From Gemmatimonadales bacterium UBA7889 (GTDB lineage: Bacteria > Gemmatimonadota > Gemmatimonadetes > Longimicrobiales > Gaopeijiaceae), in assembly GCA_002501085.1 (NCBI GenBank), contig DLRL01000014.1:1-18455 (forward strand): DNA of 18,455 bases, in the 5' to 3' direction. How positions within the stretch are numbered: position 1 is the first letter of the stretch; each line of letters opens with the position of its first letter. The notes below the pieces were generated by a model. It worked only from the letters and a program-made list of their open reading frames with translations, was not told the DNA's origin and searched no databases. Below are positions 1 to 6,692 of this stretch, piece after piece. Made by a program: the position numbers and the translations under genes.

Positions 1-81
1 ATGGCAGCAGACAAAAGAAGACTTACGGTGATTAAGACAGTCAGAGTTCGAGCCATCGATCAGTTTCCTCAAAACGCATAA
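1..81 (+). other. Possible C-terminal end of an upstream gene
   Basis: Frame 1 is open from the first base to TAA at 79-81 and would encode at most 27 residues, rich in basic residues, ending DQFPQNA. It could be the tail of a gene that begins before the window. It could equally be chance, because the frame is short and matches no family I recognise. The other two forward frames close within the first 40 bases. Confidence 0.2.
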
Positions 82-270
82 ACGAGTAGTCCCAGAGTCA
101 TTCATTAGGGACGCTTATTGCTGATCTAAGGCCCACTAGGCTTGGGAGTCAACGCCATGGAGTCTTGTGGCTTACATGATGAGGAGTTTGCGGGTAGCCA
201 GTTTGAGTCGTAACCTGGCTATGAGATCTTATATTGAATGATAGAACTGAGGGCATTTAGGAGGCTTACG
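82..270 (+). promoter_or_regulatory. Upstream region of the HD-domain gene, with weak hairpins and a strong RBS
   Basis: No gene is visible here. A 5-bp inverted repeat GTCCC/GGGAC (89-93 and 108-112) could end an upstream transcript, but it has only a poor T-tract. A second inverted repeat, TAGCCAG/CTGGCTA (195-201 and 215-221), has a 13-base loop. TATATT at 230-235 is a possible -10 box, but the nearest TTGAGT (203-208) lies 21 bases away, too far for a normal -35. The one convincing signal is AGGAGG at 259-264, six bases before ATG 271. It decides the start of the next gene against the in-frame ATG at 238. Confidence 0.35.
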
Positions 271-1068
271 ATGGGTGAGATCCAAGTCGATCGGAAAAAG
301 TTTCTAGCGACAGTGGGTGCAGGAGCTCTAGCGGCGATGACCCCCGAGGATAAAGCTGAAGAACTTGAGCACTACATGATCGATGTCCTTGATGGCCATG
401 ATCATGACCATGGCCATGGACTTCACGAGGTGGAAGAAGATCAGGAGCGGCCAAGCCCTCCCCGGGGTACCGGGAACCTCTTCCAACCGAGCGATCGTGT
501 GTTTGAGCCAATGCCGGATAAGCCCACGCTTGTTGATTTTTTCAACCTCCGATTTGCCCCAGCCCGGCATGTTCTCCAAAGCGCCAACCATGCGCTCCAG
601 ACCGGGCAACCTGAAGAAACAGTTATGGCTTGTTTGCTGCACGATGTTGTGCAGAATCTCATCAAGGTCGATCACGGTTGGTGGGGTGCACAGCTCGTCG
701 AACCCTATGTTGATGAGCGAGTGGCCTGGGCCATCCGCTACCATGCAGCGCTCCGTTTCTATCCGGACGAGTCAGTGGGATATGAGTATCCGGACATGTA
801 CAATCGGATCTTCGGTGAGGACTACGTCCCAGAGCCCTACATAGAGCGCGATTACCAGCACGCTCGGGCTCACAAGTGGTACATGGATGCTCGCCTAGTG
901 ACCCTGAATGATACCTATGCTTTCCAGGACGGTATGGATGTTTCGATAGAACCGTTCATTGACATCATTGGGCGCAACTTCAAGGTACCTAAGGAAGGTT
1001 TGGGATACGGGGGCACGCCCTCGTCTCATATGTGGCGGACCATCGCGAATCCGAACAAGCCTCTGTAG
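271..1068 (+). CDS. HD-domain metalloprotein, HD mixed-valent oxygenase (PhnZ/MIOX/TmpB)-like
   Basis: 265 residues from ATG 271, which has an ideal AGGAGG six bases upstream. Residues 7-23 (DRKKFLATVGAGALAAM) resemble a Tat leader with the second arginine replaced by lysine and a short hydrophobic core. Residues 43-52 are a His/Asp/Gly arm, HDHDHGHGLH. The core carries a classic HD arrangement: H107 (NHALQTG), H124-D125 (LLHD), H135 (DHGWWGAQ), H158 (RYHAALRFYPD), and a late Asp at 206 or 214 (LNDTYAF). The HALQTG, LLHD, HG..GAQ and R.H.A..YP order matches what I know of diiron HD oxygenases such as PhnZ, which cleave C-P or C-C bonds, better than cNMP phosphodiesterases. The substrate is unknown. 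The gene lies 137 bases before three linked oxidoreductase-operon genes on the same strand. It could instead be an ordinary phosphohydrolase or an inactive HD protein. The HD fold is fairly sure; oxygenase activity and export are inferences. Confidence 0.8.
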   Translation: MGEIQVDRKKFLATVGAGALAAMTPEDKAEELEHYMIDVLDGHDHDHGHGLHEVEEDQERPSPPRGTGNLFQPSDRVFEPMPDKPTLVDFFNLRFAPARHVLQSANHALQTGQPEETVMACLLHDVVQNLIKVDHGWWGAQLVEPYVDERVAWAIRYHAALRFYPDESVGYEYPDMYNRIFGEDYVPEPYIERDYQHARAHKWYMDARLVTLNDTYAFQDGMDVSIEPFIDIIGRNFKVPKEGLGYGGTPSSHMWRTIANPNKPL

Positions 1069-1089
1069 AACTTTCTAGATATAGTTCTA
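1066..1089 (+). repeat. 7-bp inverted repeat starting at the HD gene stop codon
   Basis: TAGAACT (1066-1072, beginning with the TAG stop) is repeated inverted as AGTTCTA (1083-1089) around a 10-base loop. There is no T-run after it, so it is at best a weak terminator or mRNA 3'-end hairpin. A second small repeat, GGCCA/TGGCC, follows at 1091-1108. The rest of the 1069-1205 spacer holds only a -10-like TATACT at 1147-1152 with no good -35. Confidence 0.3.
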
Positions 1090-1205
1090 TGGCCAGCCTT
1101 TATTGGCCGAACCTAGCGTAGCCAATTTCATGGGTTGATCTAGCTTTATACTTTGGTGTGCAGTGGTGTGAACTGCCTACTCCAACCACGGCCTGAGTTC
1201 AGAGT

Positions 1206-1490
1206 ATGACCATGCACAACGAGCCACGCCAAAAGGATGTTCTTATCGCCGAGTACGTGTACCGTCATGAAGCTGAGTTCGGCGCTGGCTTCTTAGCCGA
1301 TGCAGGGATTCCGTTCCGTGTACAAGCCGATGATGCGGGTGGCGCGTATGGTGGCATGACCTTTACATCGGCTGCCCGGATCTGGGTGCGTTCCCAAGAT
1401 GCTGAGCAAGCCAGAGAAATTCTCCAAGTCACACCTGACCCTGCGATATTTGTTCAAGTGGATGATTTAGACGAGCAAAGGTCTGGCTAA
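1206..1490 (+). CDS. DUF2007-like putative signal-transducing protein
   Basis: 94 residues. The pattern (D)VLIAEYVYRHEAEFGAGFLADAGIPFRVQ, followed by a Gly-rich turn and a strand-helix with A.EIL near residues 75-85, is that of the small DUF2007 alpha/beta fold. In that fold the N-terminal half pairs 'a..l...GI...v..d' with a C-terminal 'rv.V...d...A..iL'. The biochemical role of the family is unknown; 'signal transducing' is only a family label. ATG 1206 is taken as the start, but the in-frame ATG 1212 is nearly as good, and no strong Shine-Dalgarno distinguishes them. Its TAA (1488-1490) is followed after one codon, in the same frame, by the GTG start of the dehydrogenase. The two are therefore very likely translationally coupled. 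Confidence 0.65.
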   Translation: MTMHNEPRQKDVLIAEYVYRHEAEFGAGFLADAGIPFRVQADDAGGAYGGMTFTSAARIWVRSQDAEQAREILQVTPDPAIFVQVDDLDEQRSG

Positions 1491-1493
1491 CTG

Positions 1494-2750
1494 GTGCAAG
1501 CTGTCAGTTTCAATGTCACGATCCCGCGTTATCTCCTGGGTAAGGGTCTCGGGAAACTCACGAAGTCTGCGGTGTTCGGGGGCCTAAGTGGATTGCATTA
1601 TGGCGAAATAACTGAGCCATCTCTGCCGGCGGACGACTGGGTACGGCTTGAAATCCTCCAAGCCGGCATTTGTGGATCGGATGTTGGTACACTGACGTTT
1701 AAGAGTAGCCCTGCGATGGAACCCTTTAGCTCTTTCCCGGCTGTTCTTGGCCACGAGATTCTGGCTCGTGTTGTAGAAGTCGGGGGAGCTGTTAGAGGTG
1801 TTGAGCTAGGCCAGAGAGTTGCGGTCAGTCCTGTTATTTCCTGCAGAATGAGAGGGTTTAGGGTAGAAGAAGAATGCTCTTCTTGTAACGCTGGATGGCC
1901 AGCTACATGCGAACGAGCGGGTGAGCAAGGAACAATTCTAGTCGGGGATGAACCACTTCTTCGTGGTATGACCGTCGGATATCACGGGTCACTCCCAGGC
2001 GGATGGTCCGAGCGTATGGTAGCGCACGAAACCCAATTGTTTCCTGTAGATGATAGCCTTAACGACAGGACAGCTGCTCTTATTGAGCCCCTCGCGGTTG
2101 GGATGCATGCCGCGTTGGGATCCAGACCATTTGGCTCGGGGCCCGCCCTGGTAATCGGTAGTGGGCCAATAGCACTTGGAACTATTTGGTCCTTACGTGC
2201 CGCTGGTTATCAGGGTGAAATATTAGCTCAGATCAAGAGGGACCATGAGGCAGAGATTGCGATAAGTCTTGGTGCGAGTGAGGTAGTATCTCCCGGGGAT
2301 GAAGCTCGCCAAGCGATCGTTAACACGGGTGCAAGTGGTTACATGCCCATTCTGGGTAATGAAGTATATGCGGGTGGAGGTTTCCCACTCATCTTCGACT
2401 GTGTGGGAAGCAGGCAGACCATCGAACAAGCACTGCGCTTCTCAGCGCCCCGAGGCCGAATCGTAATGTTGGGTTGTGCTGCTGAAATCCGAAAAATTGA
2501 CCTGACATTCATGTGGGCCAGAGAATTAGACGTGAAGGGCTATGTGTGCTATGGGATTGAAGAATGGAGGGGGGAGAGAAAGCATACATTTCAGATCACT
2601 CATGACATGCTTGTAGAGACCGCCGCACCTGTGCAGGAAATGGTCACTCACGTATACCCCCTAGCGCAGTACCAACAGGCACTCTCGACAGCTGCTATGC
2701 GGAGTAAGACAGGCTCTATAAAGGTTTTGCTGGACCCTACAGCGCGCTGA
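1494..2750 (+). CDS. Zinc-dependent alcohol dehydrogenase-family (MDR) oxidoreductase
   Basis: 418 residues from GTG 1494, three bases after the previous stop and in the same frame; an AAAGG lies about 15 bases upstream. The GroES-like catalytic domain shows the zinc ligands C60 and H87-E88 (ICGSD, LGHE) and a later Glu in IEPLAVGMHA. The structural-zinc lobe has four cysteines, C117, C128, C131 and C139. The first spacer is ten residues instead of the usual two, an apparent insertion of about eight residues. The Rossmann motif (VIGSGPIALGT) follows, for NAD(P)H binding. The family oxidises secondary alcohols, polyols or threonine-like hydroxy acids; this substrate cannot be read from sequence. 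It sits directly before a FAD amine oxidase, so a hydroxy- or amino-compound pathway is likely. Confidence 0.85.
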   Translation: MQAVSFNVTIPRYLLGKGLGKLTKSAVFGGLSGLHYGEITEPSLPADDWVRLEILQAGICGSDVGTLTFKSSPAMEPFSSFPAVLGHEILARVVEVGGAVRGVELGQRVAVSPVISCRMRGFRVEEECSSCNAGWPATCERAGEQGTILVGDEPLLRGMTVGYHGSLPGGWSERMVAHETQLFPVDDSLNDRTAALIEPLAVGMHAALGSRPFGSGPALVIGSGPIALGTIWSLRAAGYQGEILAQIKRDHEAEIAISLGASEVVSPGDEARQAIVNTGASGYMPILGNEVYAGGGFPLIFDCVGSRQTIEQALRFSAPRGRIVMLGCAAEIRKIDLTFMWARELDVKGYVCYGIEEWRGERKHTFQITHDMLVETAAPVQEMVTHVYPLAQYQQALSTAAMRSKTGSIKVLLDPTAR

Positions 2751-2751
2751 C

Positions 2752-4032
2752 ATGAGTAGGCCACGCATCCTTGTCGTCGGGGGCGGAATAATCGGAGTGA
2801 GCTGTGCCTATGCACTTGCCAAGGCAGGTGCCCAGGTTCAGCTGCTGGAGAGAGATAAGATTGGTTCTGGTGCTTCGGGAGGGAACGCAGGAACCGTAGC
2901 TGTAGGCCATCCGCCACTCAATCGCCGAGGTCGACTGAGGCAGGTTCTACTCTCGTTACTGGACCAAGGAAGCCCTGTCTATATACCACCCCGTTGGGAT
3001 CCAAGCCTCTGGGGATGGCTCCGAGATTTCGTTCGCCATTGTACGGACGAACACGTGGAAGAGTGCATGAAGGTGATGGCTCCACTAGGGAAAAACGCAC
3101 TCCGGACTTTTGATAATATCATCGAGGAAGAAGGGATTGAGTGTGGATACATCCGGAGTGGCTACTACAAGGTGTGTATAACCGAACCGGGGTTAGTGAG
3201 TGCACGGAATGAGGCAGCTGCAATTGAAGCATATGGCTACCACCCAGAATACATTAGCTCAGAGGAATTAAGGCGACGGGAGCCTGAGTTCAGTCCGGAA
3301 CTCCTGGGTGGGATCCATTATCCCGAGTCCCGTAGTTTGGATCCGCTGAAGTTTCTGGAAGCGTTAACAGAGAGAGCCAGGCTGCGAGGGGCTCGGATCT
3401 CAGAAGGAGTGAGCGTCCTAAGTATGTCGATCATCTCAGGGCGTGTTGTAGGTCTGCGCACAAATGAAGGGGAGGTTGGTGCTGATGCGGTAGTCTTAGC
3501 GACAGGCCCCTTTAGTGCAGGCATCTTAAATGAGGTTGGAATTCAATTACCACTGCAGCCCGGTAAGGGCTACCATCGTGATTACGCTATAGGGCCCGGT
3601 GGTGCTCCCCCAATCAAGATTGCATGTGAACTCAGTGAAGCTTCTGTGTTTTGCGCGCCAATGGGGGATTTTGTCCGTCTTGCCGGTACAATGGAGTTTT
3701 CAGGATTCAACCGGGTGATGCGCACCCCGAGGTTAAATCAATTAACGAATGCTGCTCACAGATACTTTCCTGGCTTGGGAGGTGGTGGCCTGAAATCAGA
3801 GTGGTGTGGCTTGCGGCCGATGGCATCGGATGGAATGCCAATTATAGGATCTATAGGGGATATCAAAGGACTGAGCGTTGCAACCGGGCACGGCATGCTG
3901 GGACTTACTCTTGGGCCGATAACAGGACAGATGATTGCTCGGGAGATGCTAGATATGGAGGAGCCAAAGTTAAGGAAACTATCCCCCGACCGGTTCCGTG
4001 GGGCCACACTAGTGAATACAAAGAACCCCTAG
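2752..4032 (+). CDS. FAD-dependent glycine/D-amino acid oxidase-family (DAO/DadA-like) enzyme
   Basis: 426 residues; the ATG lies one base after the TGA of the dehydrogenase, so the two are cotranslated. The dinucleotide-binding motif is G10-G11-G12-I-I-G15, followed by E33 (LLERD) for the FAD ribose and the Ser/Gly/Asn-rich loop GSGASGGNAG near 38-47. The C-terminal part carries the DAO signature: SEWCGLRPMASDGMPIIGS, then ATGHGMLGLTLGP. These enzymes oxidise glycine, sarcosine, D-amino acids or related amines to imines, which hydrolyse to oxo acids. The size fits the soluble or membrane-associated DadA class. The substrate is unknown. If the first gene of the block is a PhnZ-like enzyme, which releases glycine in the known pathway, a glycine-oxidase role here would fit, but that is speculation. 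The convergent spacer after it (4033-4078) shows no clear terminator. Confidence 0.87.
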   Translation: MSRPRILVVGGGIIGVSCAYALAKAGAQVQLLERDKIGSGASGGNAGTVAVGHPPLNRRGRLRQVLLSLLDQGSPVYIPPRWDPSLWGWLRDFVRHCTDEHVEECMKVMAPLGKNALRTFDNIIEEEGIECGYIRSGYYKVCITEPGLVSARNEAAAIEAYGYHPEYISSEELRRREPEFSPELLGGIHYPESRSLDPLKFLEALTERARLRGARISEGVSVLSMSIISGRVVGLRTNEGEVGADAVVLATGPFSAGILNEVGIQLPLQPGKGYHRDYAIGPGGAPPIKIACELSEASVFCAPMGDFVRLAGTMEFSGFNRVMRTPRLNQLTNAAHRYFPGLGGGGLKSEWCGLRPMASDGMPIIGSIGDIKGLSVATGHGMLGLTLGPITGQMIAREMLDMEEPKLRKLSPDRFRGATLVNTKNP

Positions 4033-4078
4033 ATCCTGCTTTTCAGCTCATATCGAACAAGGTTGCTTTTGAAGACTC

Positions 4079-4546
4079 TCACAGATCCAGGGGGATGACT
4101 TCCGGATGCACCTTACTGTTAGCCTGACTGCCATCAACTCCTATTCCCTCAAGAGTTAGAAGGGCAACTTTTGCACGAAGTCCCCCACCAAACCCTGTAA
4201 GACGACCATCCGCTCCTACTACCCGATGGCATGGCACAATAATGGGAATGGGGTTTGCTCCTACTGCCTGTCCGACAGCTCGAGCCATATTCGGTTTGTG
4301 AATATCCTTGGCTATTAGACCGTAGGAGACAACATGTCCGTATTCAATCTTGAGTAACCGATCATAAACTTCGTTTTGGAAGCTGGTGGTTGTTCCTCCG
4401 AAGTCGAGTTTAAGGTCAAATACAGTACGATCCTTCTGAAAATATTGTTCGAGTTGCTCCACAGCATTTTGAAGATTAGACGGCCAGGACCCAGGAGGGT
4501 CCGTATGGTGATCACGTGGAAGTGGCCCGAATTCAATTCGGCGCAC
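4079..4546 (-). CDS. ogt: Methylated-DNA--[protein]-cysteine S-methyltransferase (Ogt/MGMT type), true start probably upstream
   Basis: Suicidal repair of O6-alkylguanine: the alkyl group is moved to the cysteine of PCHRV, C106 counted from GTG 4546. The DNA-binding helix-turn-helix (SYGLIAKDI...ARAVGQAVGANP) precedes it and the GFGGGLRAK wing follows, as in the family. The GTG start at 4546 gives 155 residues but begins inside what looks like the first beta-strands. Upstream codons in the same frame are open back to a stop at 4655-4657 and encode LANTSAGPLTVWVSTVGVR, the typical 'T..GPL......GV..I.F' opening. The only start-like codons there are CTG 4597 (172 residues, normal length), ATT 4627 and CTG 4630. 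I report 4546 but favour 4597. It is the last gene of the suf transcript. Confidence 0.9.
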   Translation of the reverse strand: MRRIEFGPLPRDHHTDPPGSWPSNLQNAVEQLEQYFQKDRTVFDLKLDFGGTTTSFQNEVYDRLLKIEYGHVVSYGLIAKDIHKPNMARAVGQAVGANPIPIIVPCHRVVGADGRLTGFGGGLRAKVALLTLEGIGVDGSQANSKVHPEVIPLDL

Positions 4547-4626
4547 ACCAACTGTTGAAACCCATACCGTGAGAGGTCCTGCGCTTGTGTTAGCCAGGTG
4601 GGCTGAATGAACGTCGTGGGGAGTAA

Positions 4627-5079
4627 TCAGCTTGTTTCTTCTTTTGCGTGTGTCTTAAGAGCTTCCTGTAGGGCATCGAAACCAATAAGTGCACATTTTA
4701 TACGTACGGGGAATTTACTCACCCCCTGTAAGGCTCGAAGGTCTTTCAGCCTTTTATCCTTAGCTGCATCAGGATCACCCTGCATCATCTTGGTGAAACA
4801 CTCGGCCAAGATTTTCGCATCCGCAAGTGAGCAACCATGGAGAAGGGTAGTCATCATGCTTATCGCTGCTTGAGAGATTGAGCAGCCTTGGCCAACAAAC
4901 TTAGCCTCTTCGATTTGGTCGTCTGTAATACGCAGCTGTAGTCGAACTTCATCACCACAAACCGGGTTGGCCATGTGGATTTCCACGGACTTCTCTTCGA
5001 GTTCAGCCTTGTTCCTCGGGTTACGGTAATGCTCAAGGATCAGCTGTTGATAAAGAGAGCTGAGCGGTGGTGTTTCCAT
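4627..5079 (-). CDS. sufU: SufU-type iron-sulfur assembly protein
   Basis: 150 residues. SufU receives sulfur from SufS (zinc-assisted persulfide transfer in Gram-positive systems) and feeds the SufBCD scaffold. The conserved metal/sulfur ligands are all visible: C41 and D43 (NPVCGDE), C66 (GQGCSIS) and C129 (RIKCA). Residues 1-20 show the standard opening LYQQLILEHYRNPRN. The insertion between the second and third cysteine, typical of SufU compared with IscU, is present (residues about 96-120, GDPDAAKDKR...). The ATG overlaps the TAA of sufS by one base (TAATG), a sign of translational coupling. It fills the place of SufE in this operon. The length is normal for SufU and nothing is missing. 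Confidence 0.95.
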   Translation of the reverse strand: METPPLSSLYQQLILEHYRNPRNKAELEEKSVEIHMANPVCGDEVRLQLRITDDQIEEAKFVGQGCSISQAAISMMTTLLHGCSLADAKILAECFTKMMQGDPDAAKDKRLKDLRALQGVSKFPVRIKCALIGFDALQEALKTHAKEETS

Positions 5080-6314
5080 TAGGCAAAGATACCTTGAACC
5101 TGCTCGAGACCCTCTATGAGCCGGTCGATATCACTCTCTGTATTGTACAAGTAAATTGACGCGCGTGCGGTCGCTGAAATCCCGAAATGTTGCATCGCTA
5201 ATTGTGCACAGTGGTGCCCCGCGCGCACAGCAATGCCTTCTGAGTCAAGAATTGTCGAGATATCGTGCGGATGAGCGTCACCTAGGGTGAATGAGATCAA
5301 GGCTGAGTGTTCATCAGGTGACTGAGGGCCATAAATACGAATGCCATCCACGGCGCTCATTCGTTCCAAAGCATATTTTAAGAGCTCGCGTTCATGCTTT
5401 GCAATTGCATCCATACCGACTCCAGAAAGGAAGTCGATGGCTGTTCCCATGCCGATTGCTCCAGCGATGTTGGGTGTGCCGGCCTCGAATTTGTGCGGAA
5501 CTGTTGCCCAACTACTCTCGTCTCGCCCAACAAAGTGTATCATTTCACCACCACCCTGGTACGGCTCCATCGAGTCGAGTAGATCTCGTCTGGCCCAGAG
5601 CGCACCGATTCCAGTCGGCCCGCACATTTTATGTCCGCTGAAAGCGTAGCAGTCCACCCCAAGCTCTTGGACGTCTACCTTCATATGGACCGCTCCCTGA
5701 GCACCATCAACTAGGACGAGCGCTCCGACCTCATGCGCTGCCGCAGCGACTCTTTTCACAGGGTTCACTGTTCCAAGTGCGTTCGAGACGTGGCTGATTG
5801 CAACGACCTTTGTCCTATCTGTCAGTAGGCGAGGAAGTTCATCTAGGATCCATCGTCCCTGCTGATCGAGTTCGATATACTTGATCACCGCACCGGTCCG
5901 TCGAGCAAGAAGCTGCCAAGGGATGATGTTTGAATGGTGCTCAAGCACCGAGATCAGGATCTCGTCTCCTTCGCCGACGTTGTCGAGTCCCCACGCGGTG
6001 GACACAAGGTTGATGGCTTCGGTTGTCCCTCGGGTCCAAACGATCTCTGAAGGTTCAGCTGCCCCAACCCAACCAGCGACCTTAGCTCGTGATTCCTCAT
6101 ATGCTACTGTTGCACGTCGAGACAGTTCATGAATTCCACGGTGGACATTTGAATTATCGTTTTCGTAGTACGCTCTTAGTGCGTCTAGCACGACCCGGGG
6201 TTTTTGTGAGGTTGCCGCATTGTCGAGATAAACAAGCGGGCGACCGTTGACCGACTGTTCAAGCGTCGGGAACTCCCGGCGGATAGTGACCGGGTCGAAT
6301 GTGGCTGTGGTCAT
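5079..6314 (-). CDS. sufS: Cysteine desulfurase SufS (class II)
   Basis: 411 residues; a PLP enzyme that takes sulfur from cysteine, releases alanine and carries the sulfur as a persulfide. The opening, TIRREFPTLEQSVNG...YLDNAATSQKP, is that of the SufS/CsdA group. The PLP lysine is K229 in FSGHKMCGPTG. The mobile catalytic cysteine is C369 in VRAGHHCAQ, in the short-loop form typical of group II enzymes that need a SufU or SufE partner. That partner lies directly downstream (sufU, one-base overlap). LVDGAQGAVH supplies the Asp/Gln contacts to PLP. ATG 6314 follows the Rieske ferredoxin stop by seven bases. Full length, no anomalies. Confidence 0.97.
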   Translation of the reverse strand: MTTATFDPVTIRREFPTLEQSVNGRPLVYLDNAATSQKPRVVLDALRAYYENDNSNVHRGIHELSRRATVAYEESRAKVAGWVGAAEPSEIVWTRGTTEAINLVSTAWGLDNVGEGDEILISVLEHHSNIIPWQLLARRTGAVIKYIELDQQGRWILDELPRLLTDRTKVVAISHVSNALGTVNPVKRVAAAAHEVGALVLVDGAQGAVHMKVDVQELGVDCYAFSGHKMCGPTGIGALWARRDLLDSMEPYQGGGEMIHFVGRDESSWATVPHKFEAGTPNIAGAIGMGTAIDFLSGVGMDAIAKHERELLKYALERMSAVDGIRIYGPQSPDEHSALISFTLGDAHPHDISTILDSEGIAVRAGHHCAQLAMQHFGISATARASIYLYNTESDIDRLIEGLEQVQGIFA

Positions 6315-6321
6315 CGGAAAA

Positions 6322-6633
6322 TCAGCTTAGATCAATGTAAATCTCATCATCCTGGATCTGGACTGCAAAGGACTTAACAGGCCGTATAGCCGGCAAGCTC
6401 TTGTTGCGGCCAGTGGCGCACTCGAACCGGGCTCCGTGATAGATACACACCAAATCTTCACCGTCCAGTTCTCCATCTGAGAGAGGGTACTCCTCGTGAG
6501 AGCATTCATCTTGGAGGGCAAAGATATCCCCCTCGATATTAGCCAGCACGACAGGGGTGCCTTCAACCATAACACCCTTCAGTGTGCCGACATCACAGTC
6601 AGCCACTGCTGCGGCACGTACCCAGCTAGACAT
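6322..6633 (-). CDS. Rieske-type [2Fe-2S] ferredoxin of the suf operon
   Basis: 103 residues. Both halves of the Rieske cluster motif are present: C44-x-H46 (ECSHEE) and C63-x2-H66 (CIYHG), followed by ARFECATG and PAIRPVK, the signature of small dioxygenase-type Rieske ferredoxins. The protein is soluble, with no signal or membrane segment. Similar genes sit inside suf operons of several phyla (Actinobacteria, Chloroflexi, Gemmatimonadota), usually annotated as 'non-heme iron oxygenase ferredoxin subunit'. An electron-supply role in cluster assembly is plausible there but not established. It lies between sufD (59-base gap, no internal promoter evident) and sufS (seven bases). An alternative is that it serves an oxygenase encoded elsewhere; none is visible in this operon. 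Confidence 0.92.
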   Translation of the reverse strand: MSSWVRAAAVADCDVGTLKGVMVEGTPVVLANIEGDIFALQDECSHEEYPLSDGELDGEDLVCIYHGARFECATGRNKSLPAIRPVKSFAVQIQDDEIYIDLS

Positions 6634-6692
6634 GAGCAGTGCAGTTGGAGGAAAGTCTCATGGGTTTTACCCTCGAGTTTTGATGGTCACTG

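Noticed and set aside
390..422. Repeated CATGAC/CATGGC units as a possible DNA repeat or operator
   Set aside because: Explained by codons for the His/Asp/Gly stretch of the HD protein; it lies inside the gene.
328..844. Open frames of 138 (minus) and 153 (plus) residues overlapping the HD gene
   Set aside because: They are out-of-frame shadows. The HD frame has the RBS, the conserved motifs and the full length.
3651..4127. 158-residue plus-strand frame across the end of the FAD oxidase
   Set aside because: An alternative frame of the oxidase running into ogt; no recognisable protein features.
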